The notes below the pieces were generated by a model, which did not search any database, was not told where the DNA came from, and saw nothing but the letters and a program-made list of their open reading frames with translations. Positions 23,250-35,315 of a DNA stretch of 64,000 nucleotides are shown here, piece by piece. The first letter of the stretch is position 1. Every line of letters starts with the position of its first letter. The position numbers and the translations under genes are program-made. Location: positions 21,379,853-21,443,852 of the forward strand of contig NC_088296.1 in NCBI RefSeq assembly GCF_032854445.1, given 5' to 3'. The DNA is from Liolophura sinensis. Its lineage: Eukaryota > Mollusca > Polyplacophora > Chitonida > Chitonidae.

Positions 23250-24430
23250 CGTTTGTGGGTGGAGAAAACTGGAGTGTCCAGTGTAAACGACTATTCTCCT
23301 CCAGGAAGAGGTACACTACAAACCCCCTAAGTGGCTATTTCCAATACATTAGCACGACTGACGAGATAATGTGGCATTACGTACAAAAAGTTCATATTTT
23401 ACCACATGTATACATCGCAAAAGATGAATGGAGAAAGGCGCCCAGTCGACTAACATACTGCTTGACAAAAATATGTCAGGCAAATCTGTTTCTAGTAACT
23501 CTAACACTACGGAACGGCTCGGGGCTTTTCTTTTTAGCTTAGCGGCTCGCCACTTGACATGTTGTTGTTGTTACTGTCCCTGGTTTGACAACCCTAATGT
23601 TGACGTGTTAGATTCCTCGGCTTAAGCTTTCGATCATATGTACTCGCAGAAAGTATCGTTAAAATAGCGGCCCCACACAACTTGCAATACTTACTTCTAC
23701 CCGGCGTTAATCTGCTTGTAGTCCTTACAAAGATTTAACCGAAAAAATAATTTTCAGGGAGTACTGAAAAAAAAAAGTATCAACGCGCCACAACGCTCAC
23801 AGGCTGAACAAAACTCTAAACTGACTTTTTGTTCCGGAAAATCAATCCTTGAACTCTAACAGACGTAGACTTGTGTTCTATAAAGCCCACTTGATGACGA
23901 TCACGATGGGATAGGCATGTTGATTTTTTACCTTTATAAGGCATACATAAAAATGTACATTACCTGTTGAATTCCCATTTACGCATACACGCAAAAATCA
24001 CGTAAACAAAGGAAATATTACACGTACTAGACTTTCATTTGAACAAGATGAAAGCAATGAATCTTTGTCTGTCTAGGCCTCCTATATGGATGATCCTGTA
24101 AATTATTCTCCGATTTTCTCCACACAGAATAGTGGCCGGCATAGAACATGTAAAATTCAAAAATTCTTCCGCATATTGTGTTAAACAAAAATTAAATATA
24201 ACTACACTTTTGAGATTTAAATCCAATCTCGAATATATATTTATTATTTGTGACTGTTTCACCTGTGAAAGCACATGTATCCCTATGTGTTACGAGAACA
24301 AGGCGAACACAATGGCAGTACAGGTCTATATGTTTGGCGCATTAATTCCGCGACCTGATCATGCGAATGGCCACCGAGTTATTGCCCGAATGATGGTATC
24401 CGGCATAACTGTTGTTATCTAATTACGCTA
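23250..24430. other. non-coding stretch 5' of ZNF-1
   Basis: Contains an ETS-like 'TTCCGGAAAA' near 23834 and scattered CpGs at 23620-23830, so a ZNF-1 promoter could lie here, but I see nothing decisive. The open frames are short and not protein-like. Confidence 0.3.
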
Positions 24431-24434
24431 GTTA

Positions 24435-24590
24435 TTGGATTGATTCATTCATTTGACTCATGTTTTAACACGCATTGAAAGATATTCCACCCACCCGGTT
24501 ATGGGTGGAGAATGGGTAAGACAACCCGGAGGAAACCATACACCGCACTTAATCCATCAGCTTCCTGATTTAAAGCTACAGCCAAAAAGA
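24435..24590 (-). repeat. Very diverged SINE-A-like copy
   Basis: The order of parts is right ('CATTTGACTCATGTTTTAAC', 'GATATTCCACCCACC', 'CCCGGAGGAAACCATAC'), but many positions are changed. Confidence 0.4.
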
Positions 24591-24649
24591 CGGGAGGATT
24601 CCGACCTTTTTCCAGTGTCAAGGTCTAAGTGTTGTTTGACATGATAGGC

Positions 24650-24790
24650 CTACTCGTGAGTTTTTCACTAATGCGATGGTGATTGGTTTCTCATTGGTGG
24701 AGAGAATCGGAATGCCTCGATTAAACCACCGACCTCAGGGATATTTTTACCGACAAATTTTTCCATGTTCGCATACGCACCACCAAACCT
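24650..24790 (-). repeat. SINE-C fragment
   Basis: 'GTGGAGAGAATCGGAATGCC', 'TTAAACCACCGACCTCAGGG' and 'TTTTTACCGACAAATTTTTC' parallel the 7735 and 55853 copies. Confidence 0.45.
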
Positions 24791-24799
24791 TAACTAGAA

Positions 24800-26490
24800 T
24801 AGTCGGTTTAAATCTAAATTAAAGAATGTATCAAACAAGAAAGATATAACACGAAAGACCCTTTATTATTTTTGATAATGTGGTATGGGGGAAAAAAACA
24901 CAGCACAAAAACAAGAACTGTAAAGAAAGACAAAAACACGAGGTAATAATTACAGTAGGTTTCTGCTGAATGCTGAATGCTGATTTACAAATTTAAATGA
25001 AATCACGCATAGCTCCGTATACACGGAAATTCTCTGAAGTAAAATGCATACTACAATAGTAGCCTAACACAGAATCAACTTGAACTCTATTAAACTTGAA
25101 TAGAGAGACAAATGCTAGACATATTTCAACAATCCCTAAACAATTATTTTTAACGGTTTTAAGTCATCGACATTTTGACGACGGATTCATTTTCTTTCCC
25201 AAGAAAGTAAAATATAACGAACATGCATGCAGGTATGAAAAACGTTCGCAAAGAAATATACAAAATATCCATACTTCCCGCAGGCCATGCAGGTGACACA
25301 CGCATGCGCAACTATCTCTTGCTGGTTCACAGCACGAAGGCTCTTCATATATTTGTAGTGTGCTGAAAAATCTGGTTTGGAAAAAAAAAGAACGACCAAC
25401 ACGCATGGGTTAAAAGTTTAAAATTTGCCTAAAAAAAAAAAAATCCGCAGGGCAAGCACCAGTGAATTACAATCAATTTGTCCTGCATTTCAATTTCAAT
25501 ATGTAATTCTTAATAACAGAAAACATTTCTCCTTTTATCAAACTTCCCAGCTCCAAGCTCTCGAATAACAACGTCTAAAAACTATAAGAAAGGCTCGAAG
25601 TCCTGAGAGGAATTATTAAACAAAAGCATATAATATCCCGCAACCCCATGTATGTTATTTACAAAACATTTCAATAAGCAAAGAAATACTTTTTTCACAT
25701 AGTTTTAAAGCGATCGACCTATATAAGCCAGTTTCATTTAACTTCTCAAATAAAATGAAATCTTTCTCTAATGAACATACGAATCTCAGACAATGCACGT
25801 TTGCCAGAATACTGTAATCATCTGCAGAGCTATAGAGCTGAAGAAAAAAAACCCAGAAAAATGTAGACAGAAAAAAACAAAAAAAACAAAACAAAAAGGA
25901 AACAATAAACAGTCATGAGTTCAACAGTTCAAACATAACCTGTACAGAGAAAAACAGAAACATGCATGTACTATACAATTAATTACAACTAATCTTTCCT
26001 GCATTTCCATATGTGCTTGTAATTCTGAATGAAAGCAGACAACACTGCTCAGTTTACCAAACGTTTGAGCTTGTCTGACGTATAACAGCCTTTAGTATAA
26101 CTACATGTATATAAAACTAAAACTCAAACAAACGAAAATCTATTTTTGACATAGTATTAAGTTTTAAACCAGTTTCACTTCCTTTCTTTAGATACGAATA
26201 TCATATACGTTTACAAGAAAAACTCCCACACGTGTGCAGCAAAGATACCCACAGGTGTCAGATGTAACGGTTACAAAAATTAGTTGTGAAAAACATTAAC
26301 ATGTTACTGAAAATAATTCTGAATAATAAGGAAATCTCGAACAGTCCTGTTTGTTAAAACTTCAGCGCTTCTCCGGTGCTCAAACCTTTACTCTACACAA
26401 CAATCAACCCAAATTCTTTGAAGGAACAATGGAAGAAGACATTCGAAGAAACCCAATATTATAACAAAATCCATATGTCATTTTTTATTG
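24800..26490. other. AT-rich gene-less stretch
   Basis: A-rich runs and no supported exon. Two passages of 25.4-26.4 kb look loosely alike ('TTTCCTGCATTTCCATATG' near 25995; 'TGTCCTGCATTTCAATTTC' near 25478), as if from an old duplication, but this is too weak to call. Confidence 0.4.
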
Positions 26491-26639
26491 ACATAGTTTT
26501 AAGTGGTCTTCCTGTTCTTTCCGGTTTCCTTCCACATTTTCGTGGTTTTAGTGTTGTTCGCTCTCACAAGACGCATGTTGCGTAAGCCTTTCCTTACAAA
26601 CGTTTTTTGGTCTAACGCTATTTTCATACACGTGTCTTT

Positions 26640-27130
26640 CTTCAGATCACGGCGAATGTTTTTTTGTTTTTGTTTTTCGTAAAACGGCCTCAAAACACGT
26701 AACAATTGTACGGTACGTGACCGATATGTATTCTCAAATGTCTCCTTAAAAGATACCGCGTCGTGAATCCTTCGCTGCAAACTTTACAAATATTTTTTTA
26801 CAGTTTAGTGTACCAACAAGTGCTCTTTCAAATGTTTTAAGAACCGAAATCGTTTCTGACAAGTATCACAATGAAAAGGTCTGTGGTCTGTATGCCAGGA
26901 TATGTGGTTCTGCAGAGATTTCAAACGATAATCGACTTTCTGACAAATATGACAGAAAAACACTTTTTTGTCGGGGGAGTACATCCTCGCGTGATTTTGT
27001 AAACCGCTCCAATATCTAAACCGTTTCATACACACATAACAGGTGAATGGTTTGTCTTCTCTGTGCACATTCACATCGTGCTTCTATTGAGCAGACTGTG
27101 ATAGATTTGGCCCTCACAAACTTCACGTGG
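26640..27130 (-). pseudogene. C2H2 zinc-finger relic
   Basis: Three fingers lie in one minus-strand frame at 26805-27074: 'FTCYVCMKRFRYWSGLQNHA', 'FFCHICQKVDYRLKSLQNHI' and 'FHCDTCQKRFRFLKHLKEH'. The final His of the first is Tyr, and the hydrophobic core residue of the second is shifted. After a stop at 26805 a fourth finger follows in another frame ('ICKVCSEGFTTRYLLRRHLR'), and then further decay. On the 5' side a leftover 'KHDVNVHREDKPF' shows a finger once stood upstream. The fingers do not closely match any of the four intact ZNFs here, so this is an older, separate family member. Confidence 0.75.
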
Positions 27131-27139
27131 CGAATGTTC

Positions 27140-27819
27140 TTCGTCATGCCCGCCTAGTATATCTGTACACAGGCTCTGTCTCTACCTTGACAAAGGTGCC
27201 TGCTGAAGGACAATCTAACCCGAATTTTGCGAGTAAGATTACATTTGGTACAGTAACATCATGAATTTTGTCAGAACAAGATTTTGCCCCCATCTTGACA
27301 CCGGCTTATATTCTAACCGATTGTATGCAAAAGAATCACGTTTATTCTCATTATATACAACATTACATCGATAGCCTATGACAACATCAACGTCGCCTAC
27401 TATGGGTTCAAATCAAAACGACAGTATGTTCACTTCTGTGTAGCTAGAATTCATCTCGAAAATGACATCGTTTTGATACGAATCCCCAAATTATTAAAGC
27501 CAGCTAAAGTTGGGTGGCCATCTGTGACGTTACCCGACTACGGTTGATTTCAAGTCATTATTACGTTCCTCATAAACCCTTCCCGTAATATGATGTTTAA
27601 ACAAGTTTTAATCTTTACAATTAGGGCCAGTAAGTAAATCTGGACACTAATCCTTTAAGGATGAATTATTTCTTTTTTGATGTAGGCAACATTGTTAAAT
27701 TGAAATGTCCAGGTGGATCTGCAGGAATGGTATCTCAGTTCCTTGATATTTAACTCTATACATAGCAAACTCCAAACATTTGCATCTAATTAATCGCACT
27801 GATGTATCCAAAGTTTACT
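27140..27819. other. gene-less stretch
   Basis: No supported exon. A 25-bp stretch near 27635, 'TAAATCTGGACACTAATCC', recurs at about 55813-55835, just at the acceptor of ZNF-3 exon 2. Confidence 0.4.
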
Positions 27820-28033
27820 GGGGCCGATTCCACAAAGATTTTTCCTACTTAAATAAAAATTTAAAACCTCTCCCTGATGCTTACGGTTTGGTACTGAAGT
27901 TGAAATTTTGGCCACAACTTTCTTAAAATAATATTGAGGAGGTGGAATTTTGATTTCTACAAACCCAAAAAAGCTTCATGATTGTATTTCAAATTTTTAC
28001 TGAAGTCGGAAATGGCTTTGTGGAATTGGACCC
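27820..28033. mobile_element. MITE with GGGGCCGATTCC terminal inverted repeats
   Basis: Begins 'GGGGCCGATTCCACAAAG' and ends 'CTTTGTGGAATTGGACCC', an almost perfect 18-bp terminal inverted repeat around about 180 bp of non-coding, AT-rich DNA. A second copy is at 60554-60765 and a deleted copy ends at about 51604. It is a non-autonomous DNA transposon. I see no transposase, so the superfamily is unknown. Confidence 0.8.
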
Positions 28034-28067
28034 AAGGGCACCTGCACAGTATGTACCACACGATGTA

Positions 28068-28195
28068 TTTATGTATTATTTATTTGATTGGTGTTTTACG
28101 CCGTACTCAAGAATAGTTCTCTTATACGACGGCGGCCAGAATTATGGGAGGAAACTGGGCAGGGCCCGAGGCATTCACACTTACGGCCGGAGAGT
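28068..28195 (-). repeat. SINE-A with internal deletion and target-site duplication
   Basis: Tail side 'TTGATTGGTGTTTTACGCCG' through 'CTTACGGCCGGAGAG', lacking the central 'CACGACCATCCGCAGGTTGC' segment. Flanked by 'ACACGATGTA' at 28058-28067 and 28196-28205. Confidence 0.9.
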
Positions 28196-28299
28196 ACACG
28201 ATGTACTACTCTTTACTAGGATTTGTCTTACTGGGAAAGAAAATCTCGTGACTATGAATCTATGAAAACTATAAAAAGTCGAAACCAGCAGTCAAGACA

Positions 28300-31200
28300 G
28301 AAATGGCAGATCATGGGTACCTTCTATCCAGTTTACTAACAGATCATACATGTAGGTACTCTCGATCCTGTTTACTCTATCAAAGACAGAAATGACAGAT
28401 CATGGGTACCTTCTATCCAGTTTACTAACAGATCATACATGTAGGTACTCTCGATCCTGTTTACTCTGTCAAAGACAGAAATGACAGATCATGGGTACTC
28501 TCGATCCAGTTTACTAACAGATCACGCATGTAGGTAATCTCGATCCTGTTTACTCTGTCAAAGACAGAAATGGCATATCATGGGTACTCTCGTTTCTGTT
28601 TACTCTGTCAAAGACAGAAATGACAGATCATGGGTACTCTCGATGCAATTTACTAACATATCATACATGTAGGTACTCTCGGATCCTGTTAACTCTGTCA
28701 AAGACAGAAATGGCAGATCATGAGTACTCTCGATCCTGTTTACTCTGTCAAAGACAGAAATGGCAGATCATGGGTACTCTCGATCCAATTTACTAACAGA
28801 TCATACATGTAGGTAATCTCGATCCTATTTACTCTGTCAAAGACAGAAATGACAGATCATGGGTACTCTTGATCTAATTTACTAACATATCATACATGTA
28901 GGTACTCTCGATCCTGTTTACTCTGTCAAAGACAGAAATGGCAGATCATGGGTACTCTCGATCCAATTCACTAACAGATCATACATGTAGGTACTCTCGA
29001 TCCTGTTTACTCTATAAAAGAAAGAAATAGCAGATCATGGGTACTCTCGATTCTGTTTACTCTATCAAAGACAGAAATGGCAGATCATGGGTACTCTCGA
29101 TCCAATTTACTAACAGATCATACATGTAGGTGCTCTCGATCCTGTTTACTCTATCAAAGACAGAAATGGCAGATCATGGGTACTCTCGATCCAATTCACT
29201 AACAGATCATACATGTAGGTACTCTCGATCCTGTTTACTCTGTCAAAGACAGAAATGGCAGATCATGGGTACTCTCGATCCCGTTTACTAACAGATCATA
29301 CATGTAGGTACTCTCGATCCTGTTTACTCTGTCAAAGACAGAAATGACAGATTATGGGTACTCTCGATCCAATTTACTAACAGATCATACATGTAGGTAC
29401 TCTCGATCCTGTTTACTCTATCAAAGACAGAAATGGCAGATCATGGGTACTCTGGATCCAATTTACTAACAGATCATACATGTAGGTACTCTCGATCCTG
29501 TTAACTCTGTCAAAGACAGAAATGGCAGATCATGGGTACTCTCGATCCAATTTACTAACAGATCATACATGTATATACTCTCGATCCTGTTTACTCTGTC
29601 AAAGACAGAAATGGCAGATCATGGGTACTCTCGATCCAATTTACTAACAGATCATACATGTAGGTACTCTCAATCCTGTTTACTCTGTCAAAGACAGAAA
29701 TGGCAGATCATGGGTACTCTCGATTCTGTTTACTCTATCAAAGACAGAAATGACAGATCATGGGTACTCTCGATCCAGTTTACTAACAGATCATACATGT
29801 AGGTACTCTCGATCCTGTTTACTCTATCAAAGACAGAAATGGCAGATCATCGGTACTCTCGATCCTGTTTACTCTATCAAAGACACAAATGACAGATCAT
29901 GGGTACTCGCGATCCAATTTACTAACAGATCATACATGTAGGTACTCTCGATCCTGTTTAATCTGTCAAAGACAGAAATGGCAGATCATGGGTACTCTCG
30001 ATCCTGTTTACTCTGTCAAAGACAGAAATGACAGATCATGGGTACTCTCGATCAAATTTACTAACAGATTATACATGTAGGTACTCTCGATCCTGTTTAC
30101 TCTATCAAAGACAGAAATGGCAGATCATGGGTACTCTCGATCCTGTTTACTAACAGATCATACATGTAGGTACTCTCGATCCTGTTTACTCGGTCAAAGA
30201 CAGAAATGGCAGATCATGGATACTCTCGATCCAATTTACTAACATATCATACATGTAGGTACTCTCGATCCTGTTTACTCTGTCAAAGACAGAAATGGCA
30301 GATCATGGGTACTCTCGATTCTGTTTACTAACAGATCATACATGTAGGTACTCTCGATCCTGTTTACTCTATCAAAGACAGAAATGGCAGATCATGGGTA
30401 CTCTCGATCCAATTTACTAACAGATCATACATGTAGGTACTCTCGATCCTGTTTACTCTGTCAAAGACAGAAATGGCAGATCATGAGTACTCTCGATCCA
30501 GTTTACTAACATATCATACATGTAGGTACTCTCGATCCTGTTTACTCTATCAAAGACAGAAATGGCAGATCATGGGTACTCTCGATCCAATTTAGTAACA
30601 GATCATAGATGTAGGTACTCTCGATCCTGTTTACTCTATTAAAGACAGAAATGGCAGATCATGGGTACTCTCGATCCACTTTTATTTAACAGATCATACA
30701 TGTAGGTACTCTCGATCCATTTTACTCTATCAAAGACACAAATGACTGATCATGGGTATTCTCAATTTAATTTACTAACAGATCATACATGTAGGTGCTC
30801 TCGATCCCGTTACTCTATCAAAGACAGAAATGGCAGATCATGGGTACTCTCGATTCTGTTTACTAACATATCATACATGTAGGTACTCTCGATCCTGTTT
30901 ACTCTATCAAAGACACAAATGACAGATCATGGGTACTCGCGATCCAATTTACTAACAGATCATACATGTAGGTACTCTCGATCCTGTTTAATCTGTCAAA
31001 GACAGAAATGGCAGATCATGGGTACTCTCGATCCTGTTTACTCTGTCAAAGACAGAAATGACAGATCATGGGTACTCTCGATCAAATTTACTAACAGATT
31101 ATACATGTAGGTACTCTCGATCCTGTTTACTCTATCAAAGACAGAAATGGCAGATCATGGGTACTCTCGATCCTGTTTACTAACAGATCATACATGTAGG

Positions 31201-34200
31201 TACTCTCGATCCTGTTTACTCGGTCAAAGACAGAAATGGCAGATCATGGATACTCTCGATCCAATTTACTAACATATCATACATGTAGGTACTCTCGATC
31301 CTGTTTACTCTGTCAAAGACAGAAATGGCAGATCATGGGTACTCTCGATTCTGTTTACTAACAGATCATACATGTAGGTACTCTCGATCCTGTTTACTCT
31401 ATCAAAGACAGAAATGGCAGATCATGGGTACTCTCGATCCAATTTACTAACAGATCATACATGTAGGTACTCTCGATCCTGTTTACTCTGTCAAAGACAG
31501 AAATGGCAGATCATGAGTACTCTCGATCCAGTTTACTAACATATCATACATGTAGGTACTCTCGATCCTGTTTACTCTATCAAAGACAGAAATGGCAGAT
31601 CATGGGTACTCTCGATCCAATTTAGTAACAGATCATAGATGTAGGTACTCTCGATCCTGTTTACTCTATTAAAGACAGAAATGGCAGATCATGGGTACTC
31701 TCGATCCACTTTTATTTAACAGATCATACATGTAGGTACTCTCGATCCATTTTACTCTATCAAAGACACAAATGACTGATCATGGGTATTCTCAATTTAA
31801 TTTACTAACAGATCATACATGTAGGTGCTCTCGATCCCGTTACTCTATCAAAGACAGAAATGGCAGATCATGGGTACTCTCGATTCTGTTTACTAACATA
31901 TCATACATGTAGGTACTCTCGATCCTGTTTACTCTATCAAAGACACAAATGACAGATCATGGGTACTCGCGATCCAATTTACTAACAGATCATACATGTA
32001 GGTACTCTCGATCCTGTTTACTCTGTCAAAGACAGAAATGGCAGATCATGAGTACTCTCGATCCTGTTTACTCTGTCAAAGACAGAAATGACAGATCATG
32101 GGTACTCTCTATCAAATTTACTAACAGATTATACATGTAGGTACTCTCGATCCTGTTTACTCTATCAAAGACACAAATGGCAGATCATGGGTACTCTCGA
32201 TCCTGTTTACTAACAGATCATACATGTAGGTACTCTCGATCCTGTTTACTCGGTCAAAGACAGAAATTGCAGATCATGGGTACTCTCGATCCAATTTACT
32301 AACAGATCATACATGTAGGTACTCTCGATCCTGTTTACTCTGTCAAAGACAGAAATGGCAGATCATGGGTACTCTCGATTCTGTTTACTAACAGATCATA
32401 CATGTAGGTACTCTCGATCCTGTTTACTCTATCAAAGACAGAAATGGCAGATCATTGGTACTCTCGATCCAATTTACTAACAGATCATACATGTAGGTAC
32501 TCTCGATTCTGTTTACGCTGTCAAAGACAGAAATGGCAGATTATGAGTACTCTCGATCCAGTTTACTAATATATCATACATGTAGGTACTCTCGATCCTG
32601 TTTACTCTATCAAAGACAGAAATGGCAGATCATGGGTACTCTCGATCCAATTTACTAACAGATCTTAGATGTAGGTACTCTCGATCCTGTTTACTCTATT
32701 AAAGACAGAAATGGCAGAGCATGGGTACTCTCGATCCACTTTTATTTAACAGATCATACATGTAGGTACTCTCGATCCTGTTTACTCTATCAAAGACACA
32801 AATGGCAGATCTTGGGTATTCTCAATTTAATTTACTAACAGATCATACATGTAGGTGCTCTCGATCCCGTTACTCTATCAAAGACAGAAATGGCAGATCA
32901 TGGGTACTCTCTATTCTGTTTACTAACATATCATACATGTAGGTACTCTCGATCCTGTTTACTCTGTCAGAGACAGAAATGGCAGATCATGGGTACTCTC
33001 GATTCTGTTTACTAACATATCATACATGTAGGTACTCTCGATCCTGTTTACTCTGTCAAAGACAGAAATGGCAGATCATGGGTATTCTCGATCCAATTTA
33101 CTAACATATCATACATGTAGGTACTCTCGATCCTGTTTACTCTGTCAGAGACAGAAATGGCAGATCATGGGTACTCTCGATTCTGTTTACTAACATATCA
33201 TACATGTAGGTACTCTCGATCCTGTTTACTCTGTCAAAGACAGAAATGGCAGATCATGGGTATTCTCGATCCAATTTACTAACAGATCATACATGTAGGT
33301 ACTCTCGATCCTGTTTACTCTGTCAAAGACAGAAATGGCAGATCATGGGTACTCTCGATTCTGTTTACTAACATATCATACATGTAGGTACTCTCGATCC
33401 TGTTTACTCTATCAAAGACAGAAATGGCAGATCATGGGTACTCTGGATCCAATTTACTAACAGATGATACATGTAGGTACTCTCGATTCTGTTTACTCTG
33501 TCAAAGACAGAAATGGCAGATCATGGGTACTCTCGATTCTGTTTACTAACATATCATTCATGTAGGTACTCTCGATCCTGTTTACTCTGTCAAAGACAGA
33601 AATGGCAGATCATGGGTACTCTCGATCCAATTTACTAACATATCATACATGTAGGTACTCTCGATCCTGTTTACTCTGTCAAAGACAGAAATGGCAGATC
33701 ATGGGTATTTATGATCCAATTTACTAACATATCATACATGTAGGTACTCTCGATCCTGTTTACTCTGTCAAAGACAGAAATGGCAGATCATGGGTACTCC
33801 CGATTCTGTTTACTAATATATCATACATGTAGGTACTCTCGACCCTGTTTACTCTATCAAAGACAGAAATGGCAGATCATGGGTACTCTCGATCCAATTT
33901 ACTAACAGATCATACATGTAGGTACTCTCGATCCTGTTTACTCTATCAAAGACAGAAATGGCAGATCATGGGTACTCTCGATCCTGTTTACTCTGTCAAA
34001 GACAGAAATGACAGATCATGGGTACTCTCGATCCAGTTTACTAACAGATCATACATGTAGGTACTCTCGATCCTGTTTACTCTATCAAAGACACAAAAGA
34101 CAGATCATCGGTACTCTAGATCCAATTCACTAACATATCATACATGTAGGTACTCTCGATCCTGTTTACTCTATCAAAGACAGAAATGGCAGATCATGGG

Positions 34201-34395
34201 TACTCTCGATCCAGTTTACTAACAGATCATACATGTAGGTACTCTCGATCCTGTTTACTCTGTCAAAGACAGAAATGGCAGATCATGGGTATTCTCGATC
34301 CAATTTACTAACAGATGATACATGTAGGTACTCTCGATCCTGTTTACTCTTTAAAAGACAGCAATGGCAGATCATGGATACTCACTTAGTCCTGC
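28300..34395. repeat. Large minisatellite array, about 89-bp composite unit
   Basis: About 6.1 kb built from two alternating modules. One is 'TTTACTAACAGATCATACAT' + 'GTAGGTACTCTCGATCC'. The other is 'TTTACTCTGTCAAAGACAGA' + 'AATGGCAGATCATGGGTACTC' with its last base shared. Modules are sometimes doubled or dropped, so the period varies. 'CTGTCAAAGACAG' is a small hairpin in every second module. From about 29880 to 32940 a 1,030-bp block is repeated three times. The first two look identical and the third is slightly diverged. The many 63-residue open frames here are by-products of the repeat and not genes. Confidence 0.97.
29880..32939. repeat. 1,030-bp higher-order repeat, three copies
   Basis: Blocks start near 29880, 30910 and 31940. 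Private marks recur in each at the same offset: 'GGGTACTCGCGATCC', 'CCACTTTTATTTAACAGATC', 'AATGACTGATCATGGG' (changed in copy 3) and 'CTCGATCCCGTTACTC'. Copies 1 and 2 show no difference in the lines I compared, which suggests recent unequal exchange. Confidence 0.9.
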
Positions 34396-34866
34396 CTTAC
34401 AATGATCCCCTATCATCAGCAGTTGTTCGGGAACAGCCTGAGGCAACTCCAGAAAAACTAGTTAATACCAAAACAAAATCGCAACATGTCCTTGGTAACG
34501 GGCATCCCAATGCTGTAACCATGGTAACCATCAAGACAGATCCCTGAAATCTACTAGTAGATACTAGACAACTAGTATGTTGCTGCTTCCAAGGCAAATA
34601 TCAAGGCAGAACCCCGAGATCCTGTTCGTGACAACTGGTCTAATGCTTTTACCATGGTAACTTTCAAGATAGCACCCCGACAATTCTTCTGGAATGATCA
34701 ATCTGAAGCTGTAGCGATGGTAACAAGGCAGATGACCTTAAGATATATTGAGGGACAAGCAATCTAAAGCTGAAGATGATTGGACTGTGTGAAACACCTG
34801 GTACCTTAGAATATACAAGACTAGGGGAGAGCCTGCATATGGCGATACTGTTGTTGCGGATAATGC
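34396..34866 (+). pseudogene. Coding-type repeat relic (possible ZNF N-terminal region)
   Basis: Several degenerate units share a peptide theme across frames: 'GHPNAVTMVTIKTDP', 'NIKAEPRDPVRDNWSNAFT', 'MVTFKIAP' and 'QSEAVAMVTRQM'. The units contain psi-K-x-D/E motifs like the N-terminal regions of the ZNF proteins in this window. Frames change and stops occur, so this is not an intact gene. It may be one relic together with 35316-36085, separated by a MITE. Confidence 0.35.
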
Positions 34867-35315
34867 TGTAACCTCAATATGTTTCCACCCCCCCCCCCCT
34901 TTTTGCTTGTTAAATTCCAGTATAAACTGTCTCGTGTCTGTGTTTACGTCCTCTCGTGTTTGCCCACGCCCTACACCCTGTCCTGTCTATTGTGCTGTTG
35001 CTTGGCCATGTCTTGGTGCCAGCGGACATGAGAGATGTGTTGAATGAAATTGGAGGGATACCAATAACTGATTCATAGTGATTAAGATACGAACGACAGG
35101 TGCCAAAACTTGTAATAGAACAGCAGTGAACTTCCAAAAGCACTCAATACACCATTCATGTCACTGGCACCAAGCACATGGCCAAACAACAGCACAATAG
35201 ACAGGACCAGGTGTAGGGCGTGGGCAAACAGGAGAGGACGTAAACACAGACACGAGACAGTTTATACTGGAATTTAACAAGCAAAAAGGGGGGGGGGGAT
35301 CATATTGAGGTTACA
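34867..35315. mobile_element. MITE with about 170-bp inverted arms
   Basis: The left arm runs 'TGTAACCTCAATATG', a C-run, 'TTTTTGCTTGTTAAATTCCA', 'CTGTTGCTTGGCCATGT'. The right arm (35140-35315) is its reverse complement with few differences, including a matching G-run. The loop between the arms is about 100 bp with no coding capacity. High arm similarity means the element is young or has been homogenised. It lies between two blocks of coding-type repeats. Confidence 0.9.

Noticed and set aside
24035-24274. ZNF-1 upstream exon candidate (79 codons, minus)
   Set aside because: The peptide is not similar to the 55582-55812 exon, and no acceptor/donor pair with the needed phase was found.
28300-34395. 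CRISPR-like array of repeats
   Set aside because: Units are contiguous without unique spacers and the DNA is animal. It is a minisatellite.
29569-34547. Series of 63-90 codon open frames
   Set aside because: They recur at minisatellite spacing and end inside the same unit. They result from the repeat.
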